NCBI RefSeq assembly: GCF_039871975.1 | Contig: NZ_JBDPLL010000001.1 | DNA: 64,000 nucleotides | Strand: one strand, 5' to 3' | DNA from: Trichormus_B sp936914905 | Lineage (GTDB): Bacteria > Cyanobacteriota > Cyanobacteriia > Cyanobacteriales > Nostocaceae | In this document: in pieces, positions 40,017 through 49,110 of the stretch | Layout of the letters: every line of letters starts with the position of its first letter | Numbering within the stretch: position 1 is the stretch's first letter | The notes under the pieces: model-generated | What the model was told of the DNA's origin: nothing | Database searches by the model: none | Seen by the model: the letters and a program-made list of their open reading frames with translations, nothing else | Position numbers and translations under genes: made by a program

Positions 40017-40302
40017 TTTCAGATCGCGTTTAAGTTACAAAGGAATAGCTTACAGACGACAACTTGAACAAACATTCTCATAGCTAAAGGAGAAAATTAA
40101 GCAAACATCCTTTGATAGTCCTTCTACCTTCGACTACTGCTTAGTAGTAGTACTCTTTGGCATTCCTGCACTTGCTGGTAGTTCCGATGGCTCATTAGAT
40201 AAAGCATTCTTTCCACGAACATACTCTCAAGTAAGTAGTAGTTCTTGCAGTAGTAGTAGTTCTTGCAGCAGTCATAGTTCCTGTGGTGGTGGTGGAGATT
40301 AG
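40017..40302 (+). pseudogene. TIGR04222-type membrane protein with Cys/Ser/Gly tail, 3' remnant
   Basis: In one frame: SYKGIAYRRQLEQTFS, TAG (expected Q), LKEKIKQTSFDSPSTFDYCL, VVVLFGIPALAGSSDGSLDK and a tail of SSSCSSSSSCSSHSSCGGGG D. Low-complexity Cys/Ser/Gly tails after a hydrophobic domain are typical of TIGR04222 proteins, which usually stand next to DUF692 genes, as here. The N-terminal membrane segments are lost. Confidence 0.6.
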
Positions 40303-40307
40303 AAACC

Positions 40308-40527
40308 ATGCTATCTCATTTACCAAAATTAGGTGTGGGGTTAGGTTTTCGTCAACGATTCAAAAGCGATTTATTTCTTCATTGTGAACAGGTTGATTTT
40401 TTGTTGATTTTTTGGAAATTCTGGCCTAACATTATCTAGATGCACCACCAGAAAAACAGCAGGATTTAGAATTACTCGTGGCACATTTTCCTATTATTCC
40501 CCATGCCATTAATTTATCATTAGGCGT
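40308..40527 (+). pseudogene. DUF692 (multinuclear nonheme iron oxidase) protein, N-terminal remnant
   Basis: Starting five bases after the previous stop: MLSHLPKLGVGLGFRQRFKS, DLFLHCEQVDFLL, then broken HYLDAPPEKQQDLELLVAHF and PIIPHAINLSLG, where it ends. This is the start of the DUF692/MNIO family, TIM-barrel iron enzymes that modify cysteine-containing peptides or partner proteins. About 200 C-terminal residues are missing. The remnant fuses directly into an opposing YbjN-like fragment, so a deletion joined them. Confidence 0.65.
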
Positions 40528-41026
40528 TGGCATAAATTAAATTATTGATCCAAGCAAAACTGAGTCTATCACCTTCAACATCAATACTTCTTTTGTAGCG
40601 AATTTCCCCATAATGAAAGTCTAGTTTAAAGTTACCAATAATCATGTCAGAATTTGCCATTGCTTGTCGTTGATATTTTGGGGCTGTCACAGGACAAACG
40701 GAGTAAAACACAAATTGCTGCTGTTCTTCTCTCACTTTAGCACAGCAATTCTATCTAACATTTTTACCTTGATAAGTTATATATAAAACTGGCTCTTCAG
40801 CAAACTGACTGAAAAGCCGACCTTTTTTTTTTAAGTTGACTATACTTGAAAAAATAGTTTTGCTAGTCGTAACTTCATCTGTTGTTTCAAATATATCTTT
40901 AGCTAAATTTTCCATAACATTGTTTATTTCCTCCACAGCTTTCAAAATCATGGTTTCAGCCATTTCCGAAATATTCTCAGCCAATTCTTCAAAAGAATTA
41001 GTCATTCCTTCTAAAGATTGAGCCAT
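40520..41026 (-). pseudogene. YbjN-domain protein, broken
   Basis: Two frames on the minus strand: FEELAENISEMAETMILKAV, NNVMENLAKDIFETTDEV and SKTIFSSIVNLKKKGRLFSQ, EEPVLYITYQGKN, a stop at 40751, then CAKVREEQQQFVFYSVCPVT, DMIIGNFKLDFHYGEIRYKR, SIDVEGDRLSFAW and the truncated end NNLIYANA. The second part matches the YbjN / type III chaperone-like domain of cyanobacterial proteins. Upstream (about 41090-41210 minus) a further piece MKAEDKKLLEAHIKEIAKIF may belong to a different, transposase-like N-terminus. Confidence 0.55.
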
Positions 41027-41275
41027 ATCTTTAGCAAAACTTTCTGATAAATTGTTATTAGTCCATTCCTTAGTAAGGATGTTCCTTAGTAAGGATGTTT
41101 CGATGCCCTCAAATGTTTCGATTTTTCGGGTGGGGTATTTTTATAGAAGATTTTGGCTATCTCTTTGATGTGAGCTTCTAAAAGTTTTTTATCTTCTGCT
41201 TTCATTGTTTTAAACAATACTCTCTGATTCCCATAATTTTCTCAGTTATGGACAGCATTCGTATAGTCCCCCCTT

Positions 41276-41300
41276 AATTCGCGAGGCATCATCGCGAATT
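41276..41300. repeat. 9-bp perfect inverted repeat
   Basis: AATTCGCGA, 7-base loop GGCATCA, TCGCGAATT. A short GC-centred hairpin of a type common between cyanobacterial genes. The segment 41310-41500 holds an undefined minus-strand remnant (LLLGLTKEELDMAKNTGVES). Confidence 0.6.
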
Positions 41301-41507
41301 ATTTCTCCTTTCTTTCATCTTCTTACCAAATTGGGATGCTCCCTCTTTGAATTTGAGTATAGTCTCCATATATGCTGCTAAACAGATGCTCTATCACACT
41401 TTCAACACCTGTATTCTTAGCCATATCCAGTTCCTCTTTAGTTAGACCCAGCAGAAGATTCCAATAACATATACCTCTAAAAAGAGGAAAATACTCTGGA
41501 AAGGCGT

Positions 41508-41804
41508 TTGGAGCTACAATTAAGAAAGCACTCAGGTCAGTTCGAAGTATTATGTTTAAATGTTGTTCAGAAATTCCTTGAAGTTGACCACTACTGTTAC
41601 ACGAAAAAAGATCGCGGATTTTATTTCCATCAATTTCTCTGTATGATGAGACGATTTCAAGGGGACATTCTTTTTAATGAGATAAATGGGTTTTTAACAA
41701 ACCTTCATTTGGCCATTCACAGTTATAATAAACGACTCTATCAATTTTGCTATGTCCTATCAACTCAGCTCGGCTTCTGGAAAGGCGTGAAAGTTGAAGC
41801 TTAG
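41508..41804 (+). CDS. Hypothetical protein, possible IS-derived fragment
   Basis: A 98-residue frame starting MELQLRKHSGQFEVLCLNVV and containing DHYCYTKKDRGFYFHQFLCM and LHLAIHSYNKRLYQFCYVLS. I do not recognise it. It is rich in aromatic and basic residues, has no signal peptide or membrane helix, and lies directly against the outer repeat at 41814, which suggests a repeat-associated or mobile-element origin. It may be a real but unclassified gene. Confidence 0.35.
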   Translation: MELQLRKHSGQFEVLCLNVVQKFLEVDHYCYTKKDRGFYFHQFLCMMRRFQGDILFNEINGFLTNLHLAIHSYNKRLYQFCYVLSTQLGFWKGVKVEA

Positions 41805-41813
41805 TAGTATACT

Positions 41814-42012
41814 ATAAACGGGTGAAACTTAGACTTATGTCTACTCATAGCGCAGCGTGGTGTAAGTCATGCCTAACCTAGTGCAGCGTACCCTGCAGGA
41901 GACTGTGTGAACGTGGAGCGTGCCGTAGGCTATAGTATCTCGGAGATTCTTCACTATCTCTTTCACAGACGCTCCGCGAATATTTAGAATGACACTTTTA
42001 AACCGTTTTTAG
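41814..42012 (+). repeat. Outer repeat, copy D, without the miniature element
   Basis: Runs from ATAAACGGGTGAAACTTAGA to GACACTTTTAAACCGTTTTT. It aligns with copies A and B but reads straight through GGCTATAGTATCTCGGAG where they carry the CTAG-flanked element, so it shows the unoccupied site. Confidence 0.8.
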
Positions 42013-42116
42013 TATCAATACCTTCACGAGAAGAACAGACTTAAAAAGAAGAGGTAAAGCAGTATAAAAGTGCCTTTATAGATCCTTCAAAATTTACACC
42101 ACATACCACTCCAGTA

Positions 42117-42620
42117 GTGAGACTACAAGTTCAGATGAAGCTGAACCAGACTCAATGGAGGGGTATGTATAGGCAACAGCCAATTCCATCAAATCCTGTT
42201 GCTGTCCAGCCCAAAGGCAACACAGATTTATCCCCAGTCCAAAATACAACCTTGGAGCTATTGGAGAAAACCGAGGAAGTAGGGAATGAGACGCTTAAAA
42301 TCGAGCATCTGAGTGAATCGGGAGATAATGGTGATCAGGATTCCAACTCAGCAAATGAGAGAACTGTTCAACGTGCTTGCTCAGAATGTGAAGCCGAACA
42401 AGAACAGAAAAAAGACACAGGAATCATTCAGGCTAAAGAAGAACAAGCTGGTTCCTATAAAAACCTATTTAAGCCTTTACTGTTAAATACACAAACTCAT
42501 AACCTTGAAGCTAGGACTATTGAAGAGCAAAATTTAAAAGCTTCATTTTATATCTTACTACAATCAGATGCAATTATGATTTGCAATTACAGCAGTTGTA
42601 GTTCTAGACATAGTGTATGA
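42117..42620 (+). pseudogene. DUF4157-type (contractile injection system-associated) protein, N-terminal remnant
   Basis: An open frame of 167 codons. The sequence has the hydrophilic proline/glutamine-rich start seen in cyanobacterial DUF4157 proteins (MYRQQPIPSNPVAVQPKGNT, LEKTEEV, LSESGDN) and the linker TVQRACSECEAEQEQKK with two cysteines and IIQAKEEQAGS. The DUF4157 metalloprotease-like core (HExxH) does not appear, and the frame ends in unrelated sequence (ICNYSSCSSRHSV). Coding continues upstream in another frame (FTPHTTPVV), so both ends are broken. Such proteins are often linked to extracellular contractile injection systems, but no such structural gene is in the window. Confidence 0.45.
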
Positions 42621-42765
42621 GGACAATTTTTCGGGAAATTATTTTTTCAATATACGATCTACAACTACAACTGCTGAATTAGAAGCTGATAAAACAACTA
42701 TAAGTGCTGAATTAGAAGTTAATAAGAGAACTCCACAAAAAAGATGATCCAATAGCTATGCTGAT

Positions 42766-42985
42766 TGAGCTAAAATTTTCACAAACCATTTTTTGAGATT
42801 GGGTAGGCGATGAATCTGTGTTTCAATTTCTGCCATAGCTGACGTTGTAAGTTTAACTCCTGTGGAATACACTTTTTCTACCAATGTAAGAACCGGATTT
42901 TTACCCTTAAGGGCGAAATTCAGTACAGTCTCAACAGAGTCACGTAAACTGCCATTCCAATACTGTTCTAACCAAAGTAAACAAC
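42766..42985 (-). mobile_element. Transposase C-terminal remnant
   Basis: The minus strand reads LLWLEQYWNGSLRDSVETVL, NFALKGKNPVLTLVEKVYST, GVKLTTSAMAEIETQIHRLP, NLKKWFVKILAQSA and stop. I recall this tail from cyanobacterial transposases of the DDE type (ISAzo13-like), but the family is uncertain. There is no catalytic core. Confidence 0.45.
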
Positions 42986-43090
42986 ATTTTATCCTAGTGT
43001 ATTTACTTATATCATAACTTCTTTAAGAAGTCGGGAATTGTATTCTAACAATAATCCCAACCTACATACTAAATTAAGGCAACTAAAACT

Positions 43091-44498
43091 TCAGTAAATT
43101 AATTTACTTACATCACGGATAGACTCATTCATGTTTCTGGCTATTTGTATATGGAATTCATCTTTTTCTACAGGCAAAATGTCTGCTTTATTCCCAATCT
43201 GTAAATAAGAAACTACTAAATTAGCTGCTCCTAAACCTGTAATCTAGGCTTTCTCCTGTGACCATGAACAGTAACAATTAATAATCCAATTTCCACTCAT
43301 AAACACATTCTTTTAACTCCTTTTTGCTGGCAACATATAACCAATATATAACGATAACTACCAGGTGAAAAGTGAGTTTCTGCATTTGCTAACTGCATTA
43401 CACTACTATCTATTATTTCCGCTTGTTTAAATTCGGGGATACAACTTGCTAAATAACCTTGAACTATTTTGATGTTTGAATTCATCATGTAAAGCATTTA
43501 AATCAAAAAATGTCCATTGTAAGGACGAGGAAGATCAATTTTTCTGTCAAACCACAGCCGAGTTGCTAAAACAGCAATTGCACCTAAATTATTTAAATTC
43601 CGGAATTCTTCATAACTTTGTAAACTAGGACTACTAGCGACGATTTTCTTCATGCCTGTGATACCAAACGAAAAAAATAACGGTATTAGCATCAAATATT
43701 TTATCACCGTAACCTAGACTTTTAACTTGGAGATTATGATCAATAATTACATCAGTGACTCTGTGTTTAGATAAAACTTCTGCGCCTAAACTTCCTATCT
43801 GCTTCACCCAAGAACAGAAGATTTTTTCTCCCACCTTTCCCCGACACCACACTACATCAAAATCAGGTTGATGAGGGAGAATAAAATAATATAATATTAC
43901 TAAAGTAGCGGCAGCTGAACATTTTTACCAGGGGCGAATAAGCCCACTAATAACATTGCTTTAAATACTTCATACAGTCGTGTAGAAACACCAAAAGTTT
44001 TCAATAATTCACGGGCTGTTATAGAATCATAACGTCGCTAAGCTTCATCAGAATTATCAAAATTAATTAAGCTATAAAGTAATGGTAAGGTGCTGAGTCT
44101 GTCAATAAGTAGTAAACGTTGAAATTGAGTGTAAAAAAAGTTCCTAATCGTGTTGGCAATCTTGCTAAATCTTGAAGGATTGGTGATTCGACTTCTAAAC
44201 CTGCGGTCGAATATTGAGCAGAACGAGTCCAAGTTGTAAAGGGATTAATTTCTAATTTATTGATTAGGCACAAAATATTTCTGTAAGGATGCCAAAAGGC
44301 ATGGATACCTGCTTCTACAGATTTTCCTCCGGCGGTTTACCAACCTGCGACCAGTCCACCAGGATAGGGGCCTGGTTCTAATAGTGTGATACTATAACCT
44401 TGTTTGGCTAAATGGTAAGTAGCCCCTAAACCAGCCCAACCAGCACCAACAAGAACAACCCGTTGTTGTTGTGAGTTTTTTGAGATTTGTGCCCCCAT
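43091..44498 (-). pseudogene. FAD-dependent carotenoid desaturase-like oxidoreductase, broken
   Basis: From ATG 44498: MGAQISKNSQQQRVVLVGAG, GWAGLGATYHLAKQGYSITL (dinucleotide-binding GxGxxG), LEPGPYPGGLVAGW, a stop, KSVEAGIHAFWHPYRNIFCL, then many pieces (QPDFDVVWCRGKVGEKIFCS, NLNNLGAIAVLATRLWFDRK, IVQGYLASCIPEFKQAEIID, NVFMSGNWII, GLGAANLVVSYLQIGNKADI) to TGA 43091. It resembles the phytoene/zeta-carotene desaturase superfamily of amine-oxidase-like enzymes. At least six frame breaks are present. It lies downstream of psaB on the same strand. Confidence 0.8.
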
Positions 44499-44592
44499 TA
44501 TTTCCGTCTTTCAACTAATTTATCTGAATTTGCGTTCTAAATTATCTTAAATAAGCTGTCACGCTGTTAATTTGCAATCCGAAAAAATTCCT

Positions 44593-44615
44593 CCTCGAAA
44601 CGCAAGGTATCGAGG
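44593..44615 (-). terminator. Possible terminator downstream of psaB
   Basis: CCTCGA and TCGAGG pair around an 11-base loop, flanked on both sides by A- or T-rich runs (AAAAAATT, AATTTTTC). It lies about 40 bases after the psaB stop on the minus strand. The stem is short, so the call is tentative. Confidence 0.4.
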
Positions 44616-44653
44616 GGAAAAATTGCAAAAAGGTCAGAGGAACTCTTAATATT

Positions 44654-46882
44654 TCATGCAAATTTACCGGCGGTTGAGGCTATGAGGAATGCAGCATAGG
44701 TAAGGACATAACCAACTGTGAAGTGAACTAAACCTACTAACCAACCTTGGACGATGGACATAGCTACTGGTTTATCTTTCCAGTAAACTAAGTTTGCTAA
44801 GGGGGTACGTTCGTGTGCCCACACCAGAGTTTCAATCAACTCTTGCCAATAGCCACGCCAGCTAATCAGGAACATGAAACCTGTTGCCCAAACTAGGTGT
44901 CCAAACAGGAACATCCATGCCCAGACAGAGAGGTTACTTGTACCGAAGGGGTTATAACCATTGATTAATTGTGCTGAGTTAGCCCAGAGATAATCACGAA
45001 ACCAACCCATTAAATATGTTGAGTTTTCATTGAACTGGGCAACGTTACCTTGCCAAATGCCTAAATGCTTCCAGTGCCAGTAGAATGTTACCCAACCCAG
45101 GAGGTTTAACATCCAGAAAAAGGCGAGGAAAAAGGTCTGTTGCCAAGAAGAACTTTGACAACTACCACCTCTACCAGGACCATCACAAGGGAAGTTGAAA
45201 CCGAAGTCTTTCTTGTCGGGAAACAACTTGGTTCCACGGGCATCTAATGCACCTTTAACACATATTAGTGTAGTGGTGTGCAAACCGAGTGCGATCGCAT
45301 GATGAACCAAAAAATCTCCAGGTCCAATAGTCAAAAATAGCGAGTTAGTACCAGAATTAATCGCATCTAACCAACCAGGAAGCCAAATATTAGCGTGGTT
45401 TGGCCAAGCTGTAAAGGCAATACTGTTGGGGTTAGATAACAAAGCATCCATGCCATACAGTAATTTACCGTGAGCGGCTTGGATAAATTGAGCAAATACC
45501 GGCTCAATCAAAATTTGCTTTTCTGGCGTACCAAAGGCAACTAGAACGTCGTTGTGAACGTATAACCCTAGTGTATGGAATCCCAAAAATAAAGACACCC
45601 AACTTAGGTGAGAGATTATTGCTTCTTTGTGCTGAACTACCCTATCCAGCACATTATCTTTATTTTGTTCTGGGTCATAGTCCCGCACCCAGAAAATCCC
45701 CGCATGGGCAAATGCACCTATCATCAAGAAGCCAGCAATATACTGATGGTGAGTATATAACGCCGCTTGGGTGGTGTAGTCCTTCGCCATAAAAGCATAA
45801 GGCGGCAGCGAATACATATGCTGTGCTACCAAAGACGTCATAGTTCCCAAAGCTGCTAGATGAATACTCAACTGGAAGTGGAGAGAATTGTTATAGGTGT
45901 CGTACAGTCCTTGGTGGGGGAGGTTAAACTGACCTTCAGTGTCGATACCAAAGAAACTTCTGGCATTGAGCATTTCTTTGATACTATGACCAATCCCGAA
46001 GTTAGTGCGGTACATATGACCGGCGATAATGAAAATAACAGCGATCGCTAAATGGTGATGAGCTATATCCGTCAGCCATAGCGAGTCTGTTTCTGGATGG
46101 AAGCCACCCAAAAAAGTCAAAATTGCCGTCCCAGAACCCTGGGAAGTACCAAAAATATGCCCTGCTGTATCTGGATTTTGGGCATACACACCCCAGTTAC
46201 CCGTCCAGAAAGGAGTTAACCCAGCCGGGTGAGGTAAGGTAGTCAGAAAGTTATCCCAACCAACATGAATACCACGAGATGCGGGAATAGCAACGTGAAT
46301 CAAGTGGCCAGTCCAAGCCAAAGCAGTGACACCAAACAACCCAGCTAAATGGTGATTTAGCCGAGGTTCTGCACTTTTAAACCAAGTCAAACTAGGACGA
46401 AACTTAGGTTGCAGATGTAACCAACCAGCAAATAAAAACAGTGCTGCTAACAACAACAACCCCAGAGAACCAATATACAATTCTTGGTTTGTTCGCATCC
46501 CAATAGTGTACCACCAATGGTAGACACCAGAATAAGCAATGTTAACGGGGTAGTTTGCACCACCTTGACTAAAAGCTTCTATAGCAGGTTTACCGAAATG
46601 AGGGTCCCAAATCGCATGGGCAATAGGGTGAATATGCAGCGGATCTCTAATCCACTGTTCAAAATTACCCTGCCAAGCAACGTGAAATAAAAGACTAGAA
46701 GCCCAGAGAAAAATGATTGCCACATGACCAAAATGGGTGGCAAAAATCTTTTGGTAAAGATTCTCTTCAGTTATGTCATCATGGACTTCAAAATCATTAC
46801 CTTGAGCGATCCCATACCAGATCCGCCGCGTCGTTGGATCTTGTACCAGATCCTGGCTAAACTTTGGATATCTTTTTGCCAT
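44654..46882 (-). CDS. psaB: Photosystem I P700 apoprotein A2, divergent solitary copy
   Basis: An intact 742-residue PsaB, one of the two core subunits of photosystem I binding P700, A0, A1 and the FX cluster; it has eleven membrane helices in the thylakoid. Conserved parts include KFSQDLVQDPTTRRIWYGIA, the FX-binding loop FPCDGPGRGGSC with its cysteines, and ANSAQLINGYNPFG. It differs from the usual cyanobacterial PsaB at many positions (GIAQGNDFEVHDDI, SQGGANYPVN, CQSSSWQQTFFLAFFWMLNL), and no psaA is beside it, whereas psaA-psaB are normally adjacent. This fits the extra psaB2 paralogue known in heterocystous cyanobacteria. Upstream lies noncoding repeat DNA. Confidence 0.92.
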   Translation of the reverse strand: MAKRYPKFSQDLVQDPTTRRIWYGIAQGNDFEVHDDITEENLYQKIFATHFGHVAIIFLWASSLLFHVAWQGNFEQWIRDPLHIHPIAHAIWDPHFGKPAIEAFSQGGANYPVNIAYSGVYHWWYTIGMRTNQELYIGSLGLLLLAALFLFAGWLHLQPKFRPSLTWFKSAEPRLNHHLAGLFGVTALAWTGHLIHVAIPASRGIHVGWDNFLTTLPHPAGLTPFWTGNWGVYAQNPDTAGHIFGTSQGSGTAILTFLGGFHPETDSLWLTDIAHHHLAIAVIFIIAGHMYRTNFGIGHSIKEMLNARSFFGIDTEGQFNLPHQGLYDTYNNSLHFQLSIHLAALGTMTSLVAQHMYSLPPYAFMAKDYTTQAALYTHHQYIAGFLMIGAFAHAGIFWVRDYDPEQNKDNVLDRVVQHKEAIISHLSWVSLFLGFHTLGLYVHNDVLVAFGTPEKQILIEPVFAQFIQAAHGKLLYGMDALLSNPNSIAFTAWPNHANIWLPGWLDAINSGTNSLFLTIGPGDFLVHHAIALGLHTTTLICVKGALDARGTKLFPDKKDFGFNFPCDGPGRGGSCQSSSWQQTFFLAFFWMLNLLGWVTFYWHWKHLGIWQGNVAQFNENSTYLMGWFRDYLWANSAQLINGYNPFGTSNLSVWAWMFLFGHLVWATGFMFLISWRGYWQELIETLVWAHERTPLANLVYWKDKPVAMSIVQGWLVGLVHFTVGYVLTYAAFLIASTAGKFA

Positions 46883-47451
46883 GTATTGTCATCACATCCG
46901 TTAAAAACGCTTTCTGTTTATAGGAGTAATTAATCAATTAACTACTCATACTTCCATCACACCTTGGGAGGAAATTAAAATAATTGGTGCTTGGTGATTG
47001 GTGATTGGTGATTTTCTCCTCTGCTTCCCAATGCCCTATTACCTATTCCCTGCTATATTTAATTTACCTGTAATCTTCTTTAAATACCTATGGGTTGATA
47101 ATTCCGTAATAAATCGCAGATATAAATATAATTATCAAGCTCATGATAATTATCAAGCTCATGAAGATAAAACCATTGCGTACTAAGGGAAATGGCAGTT
47201 TTTTATCAGTGATAAGAGTATTTCCTTTTTTCTGAAACATAGCCCATTTTTATAAATTCATACTGCCATAGTTCCAATCTTTACTAATTACTACATCTTT
47301 CTAAAGGAGGACTTAATTTAAAATTATTACCTTGAAAAGATTCACTACAGACAAATATCGATTCTGTTAGTTGATAGAGTATACAACTGACAGCAGCTAT
47401 TAGCGTGTAGATTCGTAGTTTTTTTAGTGAAAACTAGGTTATTCATTATTT
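46883..47451. other. Intergenic region with short tandem repeats
   Basis: Holds GGTGATT heptamers at about 46990-47012 (TTGGTGATTGGTGATTGGTG) and a direct repeat ATAATTATCAAGCTCATG twice near 47128-47163. No gene is seen. It separates the divergent psaB and ndhI remnants. Confidence 0.55.
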
Positions 47452-47883
47452 ATGTTTAAATTTATTCAACACATTGGTGACTACGTCCAAAATAGCGTGC
47501 AAGCTAGTCAATATATTGGACAAGGGCTATCGGTGACTTTTGACCACATGAACCGTCTTCCAATTACTGTTTAATATCCTTACGAAAAACTCATTCCTTC
47601 AGAACGCTTCCTAGGCAGAATTCATTTTGAATTTGATAAATGTATTTCTTGTGAAGTATGTCTTCGCGTTTGTCCCATCAACCTGCTGGTAGTATATTGG
47701 GAATTTGACCAAGAAACTAAGAAGAAAAAACTCAATCATTACAGCATTAATTTTGGTGTTTATATTTTCTACGGTAACTGTGTCGAATTCTGCCCAACTA
47801 ACTGCATTTCATTTACTGAAGAATATGACCTTTCTACTTATGACCGCCACGAGTTGAATCATGATAGCATACCAAATGTGTAG
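47452..47883 (+). pseudogene. ndhI: NADH dehydrogenase-like complex subunit NdhI, broken
   Basis: One frame of 144 codons: MFKFIQHIGDYVQNSVQASQ, YIGQGLSVTFDHMNRLPITV, TAA at 47572 (expected Q before YPYEKL), then IPSERFLGRIHFEFDKCISC, EVCLRVCPINLLVV. The second ferredoxin motif reads GVYIFYGNCVEFCPTN, where family members have GVCIFCGNC, so two iron-sulfur cysteines became tyrosine. It ends early at HDSIPNV, missing about 50 residues. NdhI carries the two 4Fe-4S clusters of the photosynthetic NDH-1 complex. A functional copy must exist elsewhere if NDH-1 is active. Confidence 0.85.
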
Positions 47884-47974
47884 GTTTATTGTCATGTTGT
47901 AGCTTGCTTACCGCAAGGTATAAAGCGCAGCGCAATGAAGCACTTAGAGGTTCTAAAGCCTACAGCAAGCTTCG

Positions 47975-48990
47975 CATTTTTGAGAATAGTCTCATTATTA
48001 TTAATAATCCAACGGTCTAATCTAGTTCGTAAATTTCTATCGGTATTATCTACATCGTTACTATCAATTTATTTGAAAAATAAACATTTCGCATCAATAC
48101 TATAAGCTACACCTTTGTTAGCACGATATTCTTTACCACCAGCAAATCGCACACCAACTGCTTAACTATTATCAACTAAAACTTTTTCTACCTTTTGGTC
48201 AGTAAGAATCACACCACCTCTACTTTTTACTAACTTCACCAAAGCATCAATTAGCGCACCACTCCCACCTTTTGGTCTAGTCAAACCAGGATGATGAAGT
48301 AAGACCATCATCATTACCCCAAAGGACATAGCTTTTTATGATGGTGGTGAACTTAATTCTGCAGAAAGTTTTGCTAAAGGTGCTTTGAGAAATTCTGAAT
48401 TAAAATATTCGTTGATATTATCTATAGGACTGCTAAGAAAGGTACGAATTAAATCTAAGGTAGTGTTTGTACCACCCACAAGGCAAAACATATCTTGTAA
48501 AGTCTGGAGATTGTAATTACCAGCAATATCTACATTGATTTAGGAGGAGCATTAAAAAATGGTATGGCAGATCTGATAAACCGGTGCTAAAAGTCAACAT
48601 ATTCAGCATATTTTTGGGTATCATGCTGACTGTAACAGGCAATTTACCCACAAGTTTGTTCTACAGATTTATGAGCTAATAAATATTTAGCATCAGGATG
48701 AGGATAAAAGAGTACTGGATCACAAACCAGATATTCTAAAGCGTATTTTTGTAGTTCTAATTGTTGAATAACTGAACCCGGAAAAATAAATAAGTGATTT
48801 ACTGCACAAGGATTAAATTTAAAACTAGGTGCTTTTTGGGGTATAAGTTATTCTGTTGTGCAACCACCACCGGGAATGGATCTCCCTTCCAATAGCAAAA
48901 CACTGTACCCTGCTTGCTTGCAATAAATAACCAGCACAAACTAAGCCTGTTATGTCCAGCACCAATAATGACAACATCATACGCTTTCAT
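47975..48990 (-). pseudogene. crtO: Beta-carotene ketolase CrtO, broken
   Basis: From ATG 48990: MKAYDVVIIGAGHN (FAD-binding), then pieces in several frames: FNLNPCAVNHLFIFPGSVIQ, QLELQKYALEYLVCDPVLFY, LSSPIDNINEYFNSEFLKAP, AMSFGVMMMVLLHHPGLTRP, KGGSGALIDALVKLVKSRGG, VLVDNS, and at the 3' end SNDVDNTDRNLRTRLDRWII NNNETILK, where it stops short of the C-terminal third. CrtO makes echinenone and canthaxanthin. Many frameshifts and stops are present, some at expected glutamine codons. Confidence 0.82.
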
Positions 48991-49110
48991 AACTGCAATT
49001 TTGGGAATATACTTTATTACCCTATATCTACTTTATTGGCCTATATCTAAGGATTGAGGTGGTGGGGTATTGACAAGTGTGATAGGTGAGGCAGAATATA
49101 GCAAGCAGTT

